Numbered from the stretch's first letter, positions 1 through 7,212 are shown. The stretch: 9,429 bases of DNA from Balneolales bacterium (GCA_007116685.1 SKIC01000082.1:1-9429), one strand, 5' to 3'. Made by a program: numbers and translations. The notes: generated by a model from the letters alone, not told the origin.

Positions 1-914
1 AGACGGAAGCTTTAGTAGAGTGGCTAAGGGAATATAATTCGGACAGGCCTATGAATGAGCGAGTAGGGTTTTATGGAGTCGATTTACAAAACAAAGCTCT
101 ATCCATGGAAGTAGTCCTGGAGAAATTGAATAATTTCGATAGCGAACTCTATTCCTGGGCTTCTTCCGAATATCATTGTCTAAATAGATATTCAGACAGA
201 CGTAGTTATCTGCAAGCGGTAATTGCTCATGATGCTCATTGCGGAGATGCGATGGAAGCTGTACTGGAGCGAGTACGTTCTTTGGAGCCGGGCGATAATC
301 TTTCAGAAGAGCAGTGGTTTAACCTTTGGTTTAATGCAAAACTCGTGGTGTATGCCGAGCAGAACCTTCGCTCAAATCTAAGCCAGGGACCAGATTCATG
401 GAATATTCGCGCGGAACATTTTATGAGAACGGCCGAAGTTTTATTGAATCGCTACGGTAGTGATTCAAAAGGAGTGGTTTGGGCTCATAATACCCATATT
501 GGAGATGCCAGAGCTACTGGAATGCGCCAGGCAGCTATGGTGAATATAGGTCAACTTGCCAGAGAGCGGCTTGGTTCAGATAATGTATTTCTACTGGGCT
601 TTGGAACATATAAAGGTACTTTGCTAGCCGGAGGAAGCTGGGGCGCTGATATGGAAGATATGAGCTTACCCAATGCCATACCTGGTAGTTGGGAGCATAT
701 TCTTTACCATCAATTAGATTCAGATGTATTTATTCCATTAGAAAATGCACCAACAATATTGAGAAACCAACCTTTTGGTAATCGTGCCGTTGGGGTGGCG
801 TATCAGCCAGAATCAGATGCTCAAAATAATTATGTGCCAAGCTTAATCGGTTTGAGATACGATGGATTTATATTTTTTAGGAATACATCATCTTTAAATC
901 CATTACAACCTTAG
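1..914 (+). CDS. Erythromycin esterase family protein, C-terminal part (5' end outside window)
   Basis: The reading frame is open from base 3, so the Met at base 51 is internal; residues encoded before it (EALVEWLREYN) fit the family's usual eWlRxYN segment, followed by VGFYGVD. About 303 residues are visible, against roughly 400-450 for typical family members, so the N-terminus lies upstream. Family signatures seen are SWNIRAEHF (about bases 399-425), matching the usual WNxRdxxM stretch, and WAHNTHIGD (about bases 480-506), the conserved His-containing motif of this metal-independent hydrolase family. Family members include the macrolide-inactivating EreA/EreB, which open the macrolactone ring, but most chromosomal homologues have no known substrate. 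No signal peptide can be judged because the start is missing. The domain family is well supported; macrolide resistance is not shown. A separate promoter and leader appear to follow before the next gene. Confidence 0.85.
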   Translation, partial: TEALVEWLREYNSDRPMNERVGFYGVDLQNKALSMEVVLEKLNNFDSELYSWASSEYHCLNRYSDRRSYLQAVIAHDAHCGDAMEAVLERVRSLEPGDNLSEEQWFNLWFNAKLVVYAEQNLRSNLSQGPDSWNIRAEHFMRTAEVLLNRYGSDSKGVVWAHNTHIGDARATGMRQAAMVNIGQLARERLGSDNVFLLGFGTYKGTLLAGGSWGADMEDMSLPNAIPGSWEHILYHQLDSDVFIPLENAPTILRNQPFGNRAVGVAYQPESDAQNNYVPSLIGLRYDGFIFFRNTSSLNPLQP

Positions 915-970
915 TACTCTTTAGCAACTTCCGAGCATGGATTTGAAAAACCTAGAATCATAAAGGAGTC

Positions 971-1008
971 ACAAATTGTTTTATAAATCTTCAATTTGTT
1001 GAAATTGA
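971..1008. repeat. Overlapping AT-rich inverted repeats in the spacer before porZ-like gene
   Basis: ACAAATTG (971-978) is complementary to CAATTTGT (992-999), with a 13-nt loop. TCAATTT (991-997) is also complementary to AAATTGA (1002-1008), with a 4-nt loop. The middle segment is shared, so only one hairpin can form at a time. The second is followed by a poor T-tract (GTGTTCTTT), so it could be a weak end for the upstream esterase-family transcript. Chance is plausible in such AT-rich sequence. Confidence 0.3.
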
Positions 1009-1028
1009 GTGTTCTTTATCAGTATTAT
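999..1028 (+). promoter_or_regulatory. Candidate promoter for the porZ-like gene
   Basis: TTGAAA (999-1004) and TATTAT (1023-1028) are separated by 18 nt and each matches the sigma-70 consensus at five of six positions. A transcript starting near 1035 would have a leader of about 75 nt before the ATG at 1110. Bacteroidota promoters often differ from this consensus (TTTG / TAnnTTTG), so this is a pattern match only. The -35 box overlaps an AT-rich inverted repeat at 991-1008. Confidence 0.3.
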
Positions 1029-1109
1029 GAGCACTTAAACCATAACAGAACAGAAATAATCTGAATCAACGGCTACGCATTTAAAACATATTAATCACCA
1101 TTTCTCACA

Positions 1110-3467
1110 ATGCGTATTTTTTTAATCGGTTTAAGTCTTTTAGTACTTAGTCTTTTCTTTCCCCAGTTTTCTTATGGACAGATTTCTGCAAATGGAATAC
1201 CAATTGCCGGCGATTGGCAAGCGTACCTGTCTCAATCTGAAGTTGCCGGATTAACTACCGATCAGGACGGGAATATTTGGGTAGCAACACAGGGTGGTAT
1301 TTTTGTAGTTGAAGGGGATGAAATCAAAGAGATTATTACACCTTTAGACGGATTATACCGTCCGAATCCACGCCAAATTATCTATAATAAGCAAGATCAC
1401 TCCCTTTGGCTGGGTTATGATGATGGTACGCTTCAATCCCTAAATATAGATAGTAGAAGATTTCAAACTTTTACGGATATTCGCCGGGCTGACCGATTTT
1501 CTATTCGTGGAATCAACGCATTTCAGATAATAGGCAATGCACTGTATATCGCTACTGATTTTGGAGTCGTAATTTTTGATATGGATAGAGGGCTCACATT
1601 AGATAGTTACTTCAATCTCGGAAGTTTTGCTCAGGGGATTCGTGTTTTTGATATTTATTTGACAGATGATAGGATGTATCTATCAACGGCAAGCGGACTT
1701 GCTGTAGGTGACTTGAATGATGATCTGAACTTACCTGAAAACTGGAATAACATAACCGATGATCAAGGGTTTTCGCTCACTGAACCGCGTCAGATTAGAA
1801 TTTTGGATGGCTTCACTTACGTCAGAAATAACGAAGATATTCGTTTTGCACCATCAGGCGATTACAATAACAACTGGCAGAGTATTAATAACTTGCCAAC
1901 TGGAAATATGACTGCTCTTGAAGTAGTTGACGGATCACAATTATGGGTAGCCCATTCTGATTCGCTAATCAGAATAGATGATACTAATGAGGCTGCTGAA
2001 TTTATAAATACCGGAGATTTAGTTACCACTATTTTAGAACAAACTGCTTCTGGTCAATTGGTTTTTGGTTCGTTTTTATCAGGCCTTGGGCTTTACGGTA
2101 GTTCTGTTTCTTTTCTGTTACCTGACGGACCGTATTTGAATCTATTTGCAGATTTAAAATTTTCAGACGGTGTTTTAGTAGCAGCTTCCAGTGATATTCC
2201 CGAGCGTGTCTCATCGCAGTTAAGCTCGACCGGATTTTATCGTTTGACGAATGAGGGCTGGGAAAACTATAATATAGATACGAGACCTGATTTCGTTCAG
2301 CCAAGATTTAGAGGAGTGTTTAGAACTACATCCAGTGGCCGGTTCGATTTCTTTGGCTCATGGGGACGTGGTGTCGCAGTATTTGATAGAGAAACGGGTG
2401 AAATTCAAATCTACAATTCCTCAAATTCGCCGTTGAGAGGGGAATCCAATCAATCCGGATACGCTGTTATTGTTGGTATGGCAACGGATAGAAATGGCCA
2501 GCTTTGGAACACCAGCATGACGAATAATATCATGCCGCTTTATAATTATGACCCTGAGGAATCCGAATGGAGAAGCTTCCCCAGACATCAGGATGTTTTG
2601 CCCAATGAGTTCTATGAAACTATTTTTGTAGATCGAAACAACGTGAAATGGATTGGTTTGATTACCAGAAATCGTGTTGGGCGGGGATTACTCGTCTTGC
2701 GAACATTTGAAGATGGTACACAAGAAGGGGTAGTTCTAACAACAGGATCAGGGAGTGGCAGTTTGCCTAACGACCGTATTAATGCGATTGTTCAGGATAA
2801 GCGAGGTGAAATTTGGATTGGAACGGATAGAGGAATTGCGCGTTTTGCGTTTCCTGACCGTATCATTGACGGGTCAAACCAGGAAAGACAAGCTGCATTT
2901 TTAATCAATGCTGATCCTTCAGCAGGTGGATTTTTACTTCGAGATGCTTATGTGACCAGTATTGTTGTTGATGGTGCAAATAGAAAATGGGTGGGTACCA
3001 GAGGTAGCGGTGTTTGGGTTATCGAAGAAGACGGAGGGAGATATCGCGTTGTGAAACAATTCACCGAAGCAAACAGCCCGCTTTTATCGGATGATATTCA
3101 GTCACTCGCAATAAATGAAGATAATGGCATGGTCTTCATCGCTACTGCCCTTGGCTTGGTTTCTTATACGAGTATTGCACGTTCTGCAAATCCTGAAATG
3201 TCTTCTCTGTTTATCTATCCCAATCCATATTCTTACAGCAGGGAGTCTGGGAATATTATTATTGACCAATTAAGTGCGCAAACAAGGGTAAGTATTGTTG
3301 GCGCAGATGGGCGCCTAATAAGAAGATTGGAAACCAGAGGTGGTAGAGTAGAGTGGGATGTCAGGGATGGAAATGGAAATAAAGTCCCAACCGGAGTTTA
3401 CCTTATAATCGCCAACGAGATTGATGGAGATCGCAGAGGTGTTGGGCGCGTAGTGATTATCAGATAG
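1110..3467 (+). CDS. porZ: PorZ-like two-beta-propeller protein with T9SS C-terminal domain
   Basis: The 785-residue protein (P. gingivalis PorZ has 776) starts with a signal peptide: a hydrophobic stretch at residues 3-18 and probable cleavage after SYG (residue 23). Repeated propeller blade signatures follow, including NIWVATQGGIFV (55-66), LWLGYDDGTL (99-108), LYIATDFGVVIFD (145-157), MYLSTASGLAV (189-199), VKWIGLITR (512-520), EIWIGTDRGIARF (567-579), RKWVGTRGSGVWVI (625-638) and VFIATALGLVSY (675-686). The C-terminus, residues about 699-785, is a type A T9SS sorting-like domain: FIYPNPYS, VEWDVRDGNGNKVPTGVYL and a final VVIIR. In P. gingivalis, PorZ is a surface component of the attachment complex with PorU/PorV/PorQ and presents anionic LPS to the PorU sortase. 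Assignment rests on the two-propeller plus CTD layout, length and N-terminal pattern; a generic two-component-type propeller protein is the alternative. No SD is visible before the ATG, and no terminator of its own follows. Confidence 0.75.
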   Translation: MRIFLIGLSLLVLSLFFPQFSYGQISANGIPIAGDWQAYLSQSEVAGLTTDQDGNIWVATQGGIFVVEGDEIKEIITPLDGLYRPNPRQIIYNKQDHSLWLGYDDGTLQSLNIDSRRFQTFTDIRRADRFSIRGINAFQIIGNALYIATDFGVVIFDMDRGLTLDSYFNLGSFAQGIRVFDIYLTDDRMYLSTASGLAVGDLNDDLNLPENWNNITDDQGFSLTEPRQIRILDGFTYVRNNEDIRFAPSGDYNNNWQSINNLPTGNMTALEVVDGSQLWVAHSDSLIRIDDTNEAAEFINTGDLVTTILEQTASGQLVFGSFLSGLGLYGSSVSFLLPDGPYLNLFADLKFSDGVLVAASSDIPERVSSQLSSTGFYRLTNEGWENYNIDTRPDFVQPRFRGVFRTTSSGRFDFFGSWGRGVAVFDRETGEIQIYNSSNSPLRGESNQSGYAVIVGMATDRNGQLWNTSMTNNIMPLYNYDPEESEWRSFPRHQDVLPNEFYETIFVDRNNVKWIGLITRNRVGRGLLVLRTFEDGTQEGVVLTTGSGSGSLPNDRINAIVQDKRGEIWIGTDRGIARFAFPDRIIDGSNQERQAAFLINADPSAGGFLLRDAYVTSIVVDGANRKWVGTRGSGVWVIEEDGGRYRVVKQFTEANSPLLSDDIQSLAINEDNGMVFIATALGLVSYTSIARSANPEMSSLFIYPNPYSYSRESGNIIIDQLSAQTRVSIVGADGRLIRRLETRGGRVEWDVRDGNGNKVPTGVYLIIANEIDGDRRGVGRVVIIR

Positions 3468-3480
3468 TTTTTGCAACAAA

Positions 3481-3514
3481 CAAAAAAAGGAGCTGTTAAC
3501 GAGTAACAGCTCCT
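3481..3514 (-). terminator. Intrinsic terminator of the ffh-rpsP-rimM-trmD-rplS operon
   Basis: A perfect 11-bp stem pairs AGGAGCTGTTA (3488-3498) with TAACAGCTCCT (3504-3514) around a 5-nt loop. On the minus strand it is followed directly by a run of seven T residues (A-run at 3482-3488 on the + strand; the last A is also the base of the stem). It begins 38 nt past the rplS stop. Read in the + direction the stem is not followed by a T-run, so it is chiefly a minus-strand terminator, though the hairpin could still protect the 3' end of the convergent porZ-like mRNA. Confidence 0.9.
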
Positions 3515-3552
3515 GAGATATTTGTAACAAGATTTAGAGAGAATAGAATCGC

Positions 3553-3912
3553 CTACTTGGAAGGACGATTTGTAGCCTTTTCTCTGATTCTTGCAGCTTT
3601 ACCACGAAGTCCGCGCAGATAGAAGATTTTTGCACGGCGTACACGGCCTCTTTTCTTTACTTCCATTTTCGCAATAAATGGTGAGTAAAGAGGAAAGATA
3701 CGCTCAACACCAACGTTGTTAGAGATTTTGCGAACAGTAAAAGTTTGGTTTGATCCAGAACCTTTACGCGCAATAACTACGCCTTCGTACTGCTGAATAC
3801 GCTCTTTTTCACCTTCGCGTACACGGTAGTAAATATTTACGGTATCACCTGCACTGAATTCAGGCAAGTCATCGCGAACTTGTGTTTGTTCTACTAATTT
3901 AAGTTTATCCAT
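3553..3912 (-). CDS. rplS: 50S ribosomal protein L19
   Basis: The 119-residue protein matches bacterial L19 almost along its full length (usual length about 115). Diagnostic segments are AGDTVNIYYRVREGEKERIQ (21-40), YEGVVIARKGSGSNQTFTVR (42-61), GVERIFPLYSP (68-78), RGRVRRAKIFYLR (88-100) and GKAARIRE (104-111). L19 sits at the interface of the two subunits and helps form an intersubunit bridge. It is the last gene of the minus-strand operon, 19 nt after trmD, and is followed by a strong terminator. The upstream sequence (GGATAACAACG before ATG) has no convincing SD. Confidence 0.98.
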   Translation of the reverse strand: MDKLKLVEQTQVRDDLPEFSAGDTVNIYYRVREGEKERIQQYEGVVIARKGSGSNQTFTVRKISNNVGVERIFPLYSPFIAKMEVKKRGRVRRAKIFYLRGLRGKAARIREKATNRPSK

Positions 3913-3931
3913 CGTTGTTATCCGTTAAGGA

Positions 3932-4627
3932 TTAGTGTTCTTTGAAAACGTTTTTGTATAAATCTGACCGAATTCGTCTGGTTTTTTCTTCAGACTGTCG
4001 GCTTCTCCATTCAGAAACTTTTTTGTGGTCACCGGATCTTAAAACCTCTGGTACTTCAAGCCCATCATAAACTGCGGGTCTTGTATAAACAGGTGCTGAA
4101 AGTAATCCATCCTGATGAGAATCATCAAGTGCACTTGTTGCATCTCCCAGTACGCCGGGGATTAAGCGTATAATCGCATCAGAAATAACAAGTGCCGGAA
4201 GTTCTCCGCCTGACAAAACATAATCCCCGATACTCCACTCATGAGTTACTAAAGAATCTCTGACTCTTTGGTCTATTCCTTTGTAATGACCACAAATAAA
4301 CAGGATATTATTTGAAAGAGACAGCGTATTGGCATCTTTTTGAGTGAATACAGGTGCATCGGGAGTAGGGAAGATAATGGCATCATAAGTGCGTTTTTGT
4401 TGCAAGTATTTTACACAATCAAATAAAGGTTGAGGTGTAAGTACCATGCCGGCTTCCCCGCCATATGCGTAATCATCAATTTTCTTATGCTTGTCGACTG
4501 AATAATCTCGCAAATCGTGAATATCGATGCTGACGAGATTTTTATCCTTGGCTTTTTGAACAATGCTGTGCGATAATGGGCTATACAATAAATCAGGAAC
4601 AGCGGATATGATATCTATATGCATCAT
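3932..4627 (-). CDS. trmD: tRNA (guanine-N1-)-methyltransferase TrmD
   Basis: TrmD makes m1G37 next to the anticodon of tRNAs using S-adenosylmethionine, which prevents +1 frameshifting. The 231-residue protein (E. coli 255) has the SPOUT trefoil-knot motifs: DDYAYGGEAGMVL (about 52-64), ICGHYKGIDQRV (about 111-122), WSIGDYVLSGGELPA (about 131-145) and IRLIPGVLG (about 153-161), which carries the conserved Arg. The catalytic Asp lies in LDDSHQDGLL, where His replaces the Phe found in E. coli (EDSF). Two adjacent ATG codons are possible starts: the first (4627) overlaps the rimM stop as ATGA, the second (4624) gives a one-base overlap. Family N-termini (MxIDII) favour the second by length, but either supports translational coupling to rimM. 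The CGHYKGIDQRV form resembles Bacteroidota TrmD. Confidence 0.97.
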   Translation of the reverse strand: MMHIDIISAVPDLLYSPLSHSIVQKAKDKNLVSIDIHDLRDYSVDKHKKIDDYAYGGEAGMVLTPQPLFDCVKYLQQKRTYDAIIFPTPDAPVFTQKDANTLSLSNNILFICGHYKGIDQRVRDSLVTHEWSIGDYVLSGGELPALVISDAIIRLIPGVLGDATSALDDSHQDGLLSAPVYTRPAVYDGLEVPEVLRSGDHKKVSEWRSRQSEEKTRRIRSDLYKNVFKEH

Positions 4628-5136
4628 AAAAATCTGTCCAGATTTTGAGCTATCACAGTATGATTTTCTTCATCTAATTCTGTGATGTATTCTTCAACCC
4701 ATGGCACAAGAACGGAGCCGGATTTGTGATTGATTTCAATTATGAAGTGTGCTGGTGTTTCAAAAACATCAACTACCTCTCCAAAATGATTATCGTTGTC
4801 TGTAATCTGCCATCCAATGATATCTAAATCTTCTTCCCACAAAGGAGAGTGTTCAGGAATATCATTTTCCGCACAGTAGACGTCACTTCTTATCAGTGTT
4901 TCTGCATCAGAGCGGGTGTCCACATTTTCAAGTTTGAGAAAGAACAAGTTCCGACCACTTTTAGGTCGGCTTTGTAAAGTTTCTAAGCGATAAGGCGAAA
5001 GTTGTCTGCCTTCTTTCCCTGCATAAATCAGAGAAATGGAGTCTGGCAATTCATCAAAAGGAGACTCTAAAATAAGTTCACCTTTTAGCCCATGCACTTT
5101 GACGATGTTTCCAATTTGAATATATCCGTCAAACAT
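4624..5136 (-). CDS. rimM: Ribosome maturation factor RimM
   Basis: RimM binds S19 and helps assemble the head of the 30S subunit; it is needed for efficient 16S rRNA processing. The 170-residue protein has the usual two parts. The N-terminal RimM domain contains IGNIVKVHGLKGEL (8-21) and an acidic, Leu-rich segment ending near residue 95. The C-terminal PRC-barrel begins near LDIIGWQI (about 103) and contains GEVVDVFETPAHFIIEI (about 118-134) and VLVPWVEEYITELD (about 141-154), with a terminal LDRFL. It lies 17 nt after rpsP and overlaps trmD by 4 nt, the conserved rpsP-rimM-trmD order of many bacteria. No strong SD precedes the ATG. Confidence 0.97.
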   Translation of the reverse strand: MFDGYIQIGNIVKVHGLKGELILESPFDELPDSISLIYAGKEGRQLSPYRLETLQSRPKSGRNLFFLKLENVDTRSDAETLIRSDVYCAENDIPEHSPLWEEDLDIIGWQITDNDNHFGEVVDVFETPAHFIIEINHKSGSVLVPWVEEYITELDEENHTVIAQNLDRFL

Positions 5137-5153
5137 GCGGGGCCTGAATCAGA

Positions 5154-5783
5154 CTACTTTTTTTCTTCTTCGCCTTCAGCCGGAGTTTCTTCTGCAGGTG
5201 CTTCTTCTGCAGCCTCTTCAGCTTTGGTTTCTTCAGCAGCTTCGGCTGTTTCTTCAGCGGTAGCAGCTTCTTCAGTGGCAGCTTCTTCTTTAGTTTCGGC
5301 AGCAGCAGCTTCTTCAGCAGCTTTTGCGTCAGCTTCAGCTTGTTTTGCAGCTTCTTCTGCTGCTTTAGCTGCTTCTTCTTCAGCCTTTTTAACGGCTTCT
5401 TCTTCCGCTTTTAGCTGTGCTTTCATTTTCTCATTTCTGGTAAGCGCCTTTTTACCGGAATCCTTTTTGCCTTCTTTCCAGGCAGTTACAGATTCTTCGA
5501 TTTCGTCAGCACTTTTTCCCCAGCGCTCAAGGTGCAAACGATAAAAAACGCCTTCGCCTTTGAGTAATGAGCGTACAGTATCAGAAGGTTGCGCACCGGT
5601 TTTTAACCAGTAAACAGCCTTATCGATATCTAATGTGAGGCGCTCATCATTATCAACCATGGGGTTAAATTTCCCGATAGTCTCAATGATTCGTCCATCA
5701 CGAGGTTTACGAACATCAGCAGCTACGATATGATAATAAGGTAGCCTTTTTCGTCCGTGTCGTTGAAGTCTTAGTCTTACCAA
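5154..5783 (-). CDS. rpsP: 30S ribosomal protein S16 with long Ala/Glu/Lys-rich C-terminal tail
   Basis: S16 is a primary 30S assembly protein. Residues 1 to about 85 form the whole normal S16 fold: VRLRLQRHGRKRLPYYHIVAAD, then RDGRIIETIGKFNP (28-41) and LDIDKAVYWLKTGAQPSDTV (51-70). The protein is 209 residues, against about 80-90 for E. coli-type S16; the extra part is a linker (about 90-115) and a low-complexity tail (about 119-209) of A, E, K and T that is basic at first and strongly acidic later, probably helical or disordered. The start is TTG (5781-5783): an in-frame TAA sits two codons upstream, the second residue Val matches the family MVxxRL start, and AGGAG (5791-5795) lies 7 nt before the TTG. 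This is the clearest SD in the operon. The gene begins 28 nt after ffh. Confidence 0.97.
   Translation of the reverse strand: MVRLRLQRHGRKRLPYYHIVAADVRKPRDGRIIETIGKFNPMVDNDERLTLDIDKAVYWLKTGAQPSDTVRSLLKGEGVFYRLHLERWGKSADEIEESVTAWKEGKKDSGKKALTRNEKMKAQLKAEEEAVKKAEEEAAKAAEEAAKQAEADAKAAEEAAAAETKEEAATEEAATAEETAEAAEETKAEEAAEEAPAEETPAEGEEEKK
5157..5430 (-). repeat. Low-complexity coding repeat in rpsP (Ala-Glu rich tail)
   Basis: The DNA of the S16 tail is made of imperfect repeats of units such as GAAGAAGCTGC and GCTGAAGAA on the minus strand (GCAGCTTCTTC on the + strand appears many times between about 5205 and 5380). It encodes blocks such as AEEAAKAAEEAAK and TAEETAEAAEE. The low complexity also opens a long Ser/Ala-rich frame on the other strand (5092-5544), which is a by-product. 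Such tracts can change length by slippage in steps of whole codons. Confidence 0.8.
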
Positions 5784-5790
5784 GGTTTAT

Positions 5791-5795
5791 CTCCT
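5791..5795 (-). promoter_or_regulatory. Shine-Dalgarno sequence deciding the rpsP TTG start
   Basis: AGGAG on the minus strand, 7 nt before the TTG at 5781-5783. Since no ATG or GTG is available in frame between this SD and the S16 core, and TAA lies just upstream of the TTG, it fixes the start. Confidence 0.8.
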
Positions 5796-5811
5796 AATAG
5801 ATCTTGTTACG

Positions 5812-7152
5812 TTATCTTCCAAAAATTGGTAATTGTTTTAATCCCTGCATGGCGCGGCCCATTTTACCCATTTTAGACATTGTCTTCATCATCTTTTTCA
5901 TTTGAGAAAACTGCTTAATGAGGTCGTTTACATCACGAACGGATGTTCCGGAACCTTTGGCAATTCTTTTTCGCCTGCTACCATTCAAGAGGTTGGGATT
6001 TTTTCGCTCTTCCGGTGTCATTGCATTGATGATGGCCTCAATTGGTTTGAGAGCATTATCATCAATATCAACATCCTTGAGTGATTTGTTCATGCCCGGA
6101 AGCATTCCCATGAGATCCTTCATGGAACCCATTTTCTTGATTTGCTGTAATTGCGCATAAAAATCCTCCAAATTGAAGGAATCGGATGTAATTTGCGATT
6201 GCAGCTTTTTTGCTTCCTTTTCGTCGTATTGCTCCTGGGCTTTTTCTACCAGAGATACAACGTCTCCCATCCCAAGGATTCGTTGTGCCATACGATCAGG
6301 AAAAAACGGTGAAAGTGTATCTAATTTTTCACCTGTACTTACAAACTTGATGGGTTTATCAACAACCGTCTTAATTGACAGTGCTGCACCTCCTCGGGTG
6401 TCGCCATCGAGTTTTGTTAAAACTACGCCATCAAAATTGATGCGTTCGTTAAATTCTTTTGCTGTATTTACAGCATCCTGCCCGGTCATGGAATCAACCA
6501 CAAACAGAATCTCATGCGGATTAACGATGTTTTTGATGTCTGAAACCTCATTCATCATCGTTTCATCAACATGCAAACGACCGGCAGTATCTATAATAAG
6601 AGTGTCGCAGGCTTGTTGCTTGGCCGCTTGTAACGCTTCTTTAGCAACTTTTCTGGCATCTTTTTCTTCGATAGAATAAACAGGAACGTCCACTTGCTCA
6701 GCAAGCGTTTTTAACTGTTCAACCGCAGCCGGACGATATACGTCAGCAGCTGCTAACATCGGGCTTTTGCCCTGACTTTTGAGATATTTAGCCAACTTGC
6801 CGGTAAAGGTAGTTTTACCTGAACCCTGGAGGCCTGCAATAAGGATTACTGTCGGTGGGGTTTGAGCAAATGTAATGTCTACTCGCTCCTTACCAAGCAT
6901 CTCTACCAAATTATCATAGACGACTTTGGTAAACTGCTGGCCGGGGGATACACTGGTGAGTACACCCGAACCCATAGCTTCCTCTTTGATCTTACCGGTA
7001 AACTCACGAGCAACGTCGTAGTTTACGTCGGCATCCAAAAGGGCACGACGAATCTCACGAACAGTCTGGGCGATATTGACATCGCTTATTTTAGACTGGC
7101 CGGAAATACTCTTAAATGCAGATTCTAATTTTGTGGATAAATCGTCAAACAT
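5812..7152 (-). CDS. ffh: Signal recognition particle GTPase Ffh (SRP54)
   Basis: Ffh binds 4.5S/SRP RNA and signal sequences of nascent membrane proteins and, with FtsY, delivers ribosomes to the SecYEG translocon. From the ATG at 7152 the protein has 446 residues. The N domain is about 1-90; the G domain has the P-loop GLQGSGKTT (107-115), DVYRPAAVEQL (137-147), DTAGRLHVDETMM (188-200), TKLDGDTRGGAALS (246-259) and GEKLDTLSPFFPDRMAQRI (274-292); the M domain has TPEERKNPNLLNGSRRKRIA (379-398) followed by a Met-rich tail (QMKKMMKTMSKMGKMGRAM). A TTG at 7176 would add eight residues, but MFDDLSTKLE matches the family N-terminus and a candidate promoter lies only a few bases before the TTG, so 7152 is preferred. 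No clear SD is seen. It is the first gene of the operon. Confidence 0.97.
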   Translation of the reverse strand: MFDDLSTKLESAFKSISGQSKISDVNIAQTVREIRRALLDADVNYDVAREFTGKIKEEAMGSGVLTSVSPGQQFTKVVYDNLVEMLGKERVDITFAQTPPTVILIAGLQGSGKTTFTGKLAKYLKSQGKSPMLAAADVYRPAAVEQLKTLAEQVDVPVYSIEEKDARKVAKEALQAAKQQACDTLIIDTAGRLHVDETMMNEVSDIKNIVNPHEILFVVDSMTGQDAVNTAKEFNERINFDGVVLTKLDGDTRGGAALSIKTVVDKPIKFVSTGEKLDTLSPFFPDRMAQRILGMGDVVSLVEKAQEQYDEKEAKKLQSQITSDSFNLEDFYAQLQQIKKMGSMKDLMGMLPGMNKSLKDVDIDDNALKPIEAIINAMTPEERKNPNLLNGSRRKRIAKGSGTSVRDVNDLIKQFSQMKKMMKTMSKMGKMGRAMQGLKQLPIFGR

Positions 7153-7180
7153 GCTTGTATCTTTGGCAGATTGCAAAGTC

Positions 7181-7212
7181 TGATAAAATATGAATAATAT
7201 GAAGTTTTATCA
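7181..7212. repeat. 8-bp inverted repeat across the ffh promoter region
   Basis: TGATAAAA (7181-7188) and TTTTATCA (7205-7212) are exact reverse complements separated by 16 nt. The arms overlap the candidate -10 and -35 boxes of ffh, the position expected for an operator. The arms are AT-rich, so chance remains likely. Confidence 0.3.

Noticed and set aside
2029..2304. Minus-strand open frame of 91 codons inside the porZ-like gene
   Set aside because: No recognisable domain or start signal, and it lies wholly within a continuous, well-supported coding sequence on the other strand.
3488..3514. The hairpin as an intrinsic terminator of the porZ-like gene on the + strand
   Set aside because: The + strand sequence after the stem (GAGATATTTG) has no T-run; the T-run lies only on the minus-strand side.
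5092..5544. Long + strand open frame rich in Ser and Ala, opposite rpsP and rimM
   Set aside because: It is the antisense reading of the GAAGCTGC-type repeats of the S16 tail; low-complexity product, no family similarity, and it overlaps well-supported genes.
6173..6679. Open frame on the + strand opposite ffh
   Set aside because: Antisense shadow of the conserved Ffh G domain; composition follows the reverse of the ffh codons and no family features are seen.
7153..7176. TTG at 7176 as the start of ffh
   Set aside because: The extra eight residues are not seen in the family, the ATG at 7152 gives the usual MFDDL start, and the TTG sits at the predicted transcription start.
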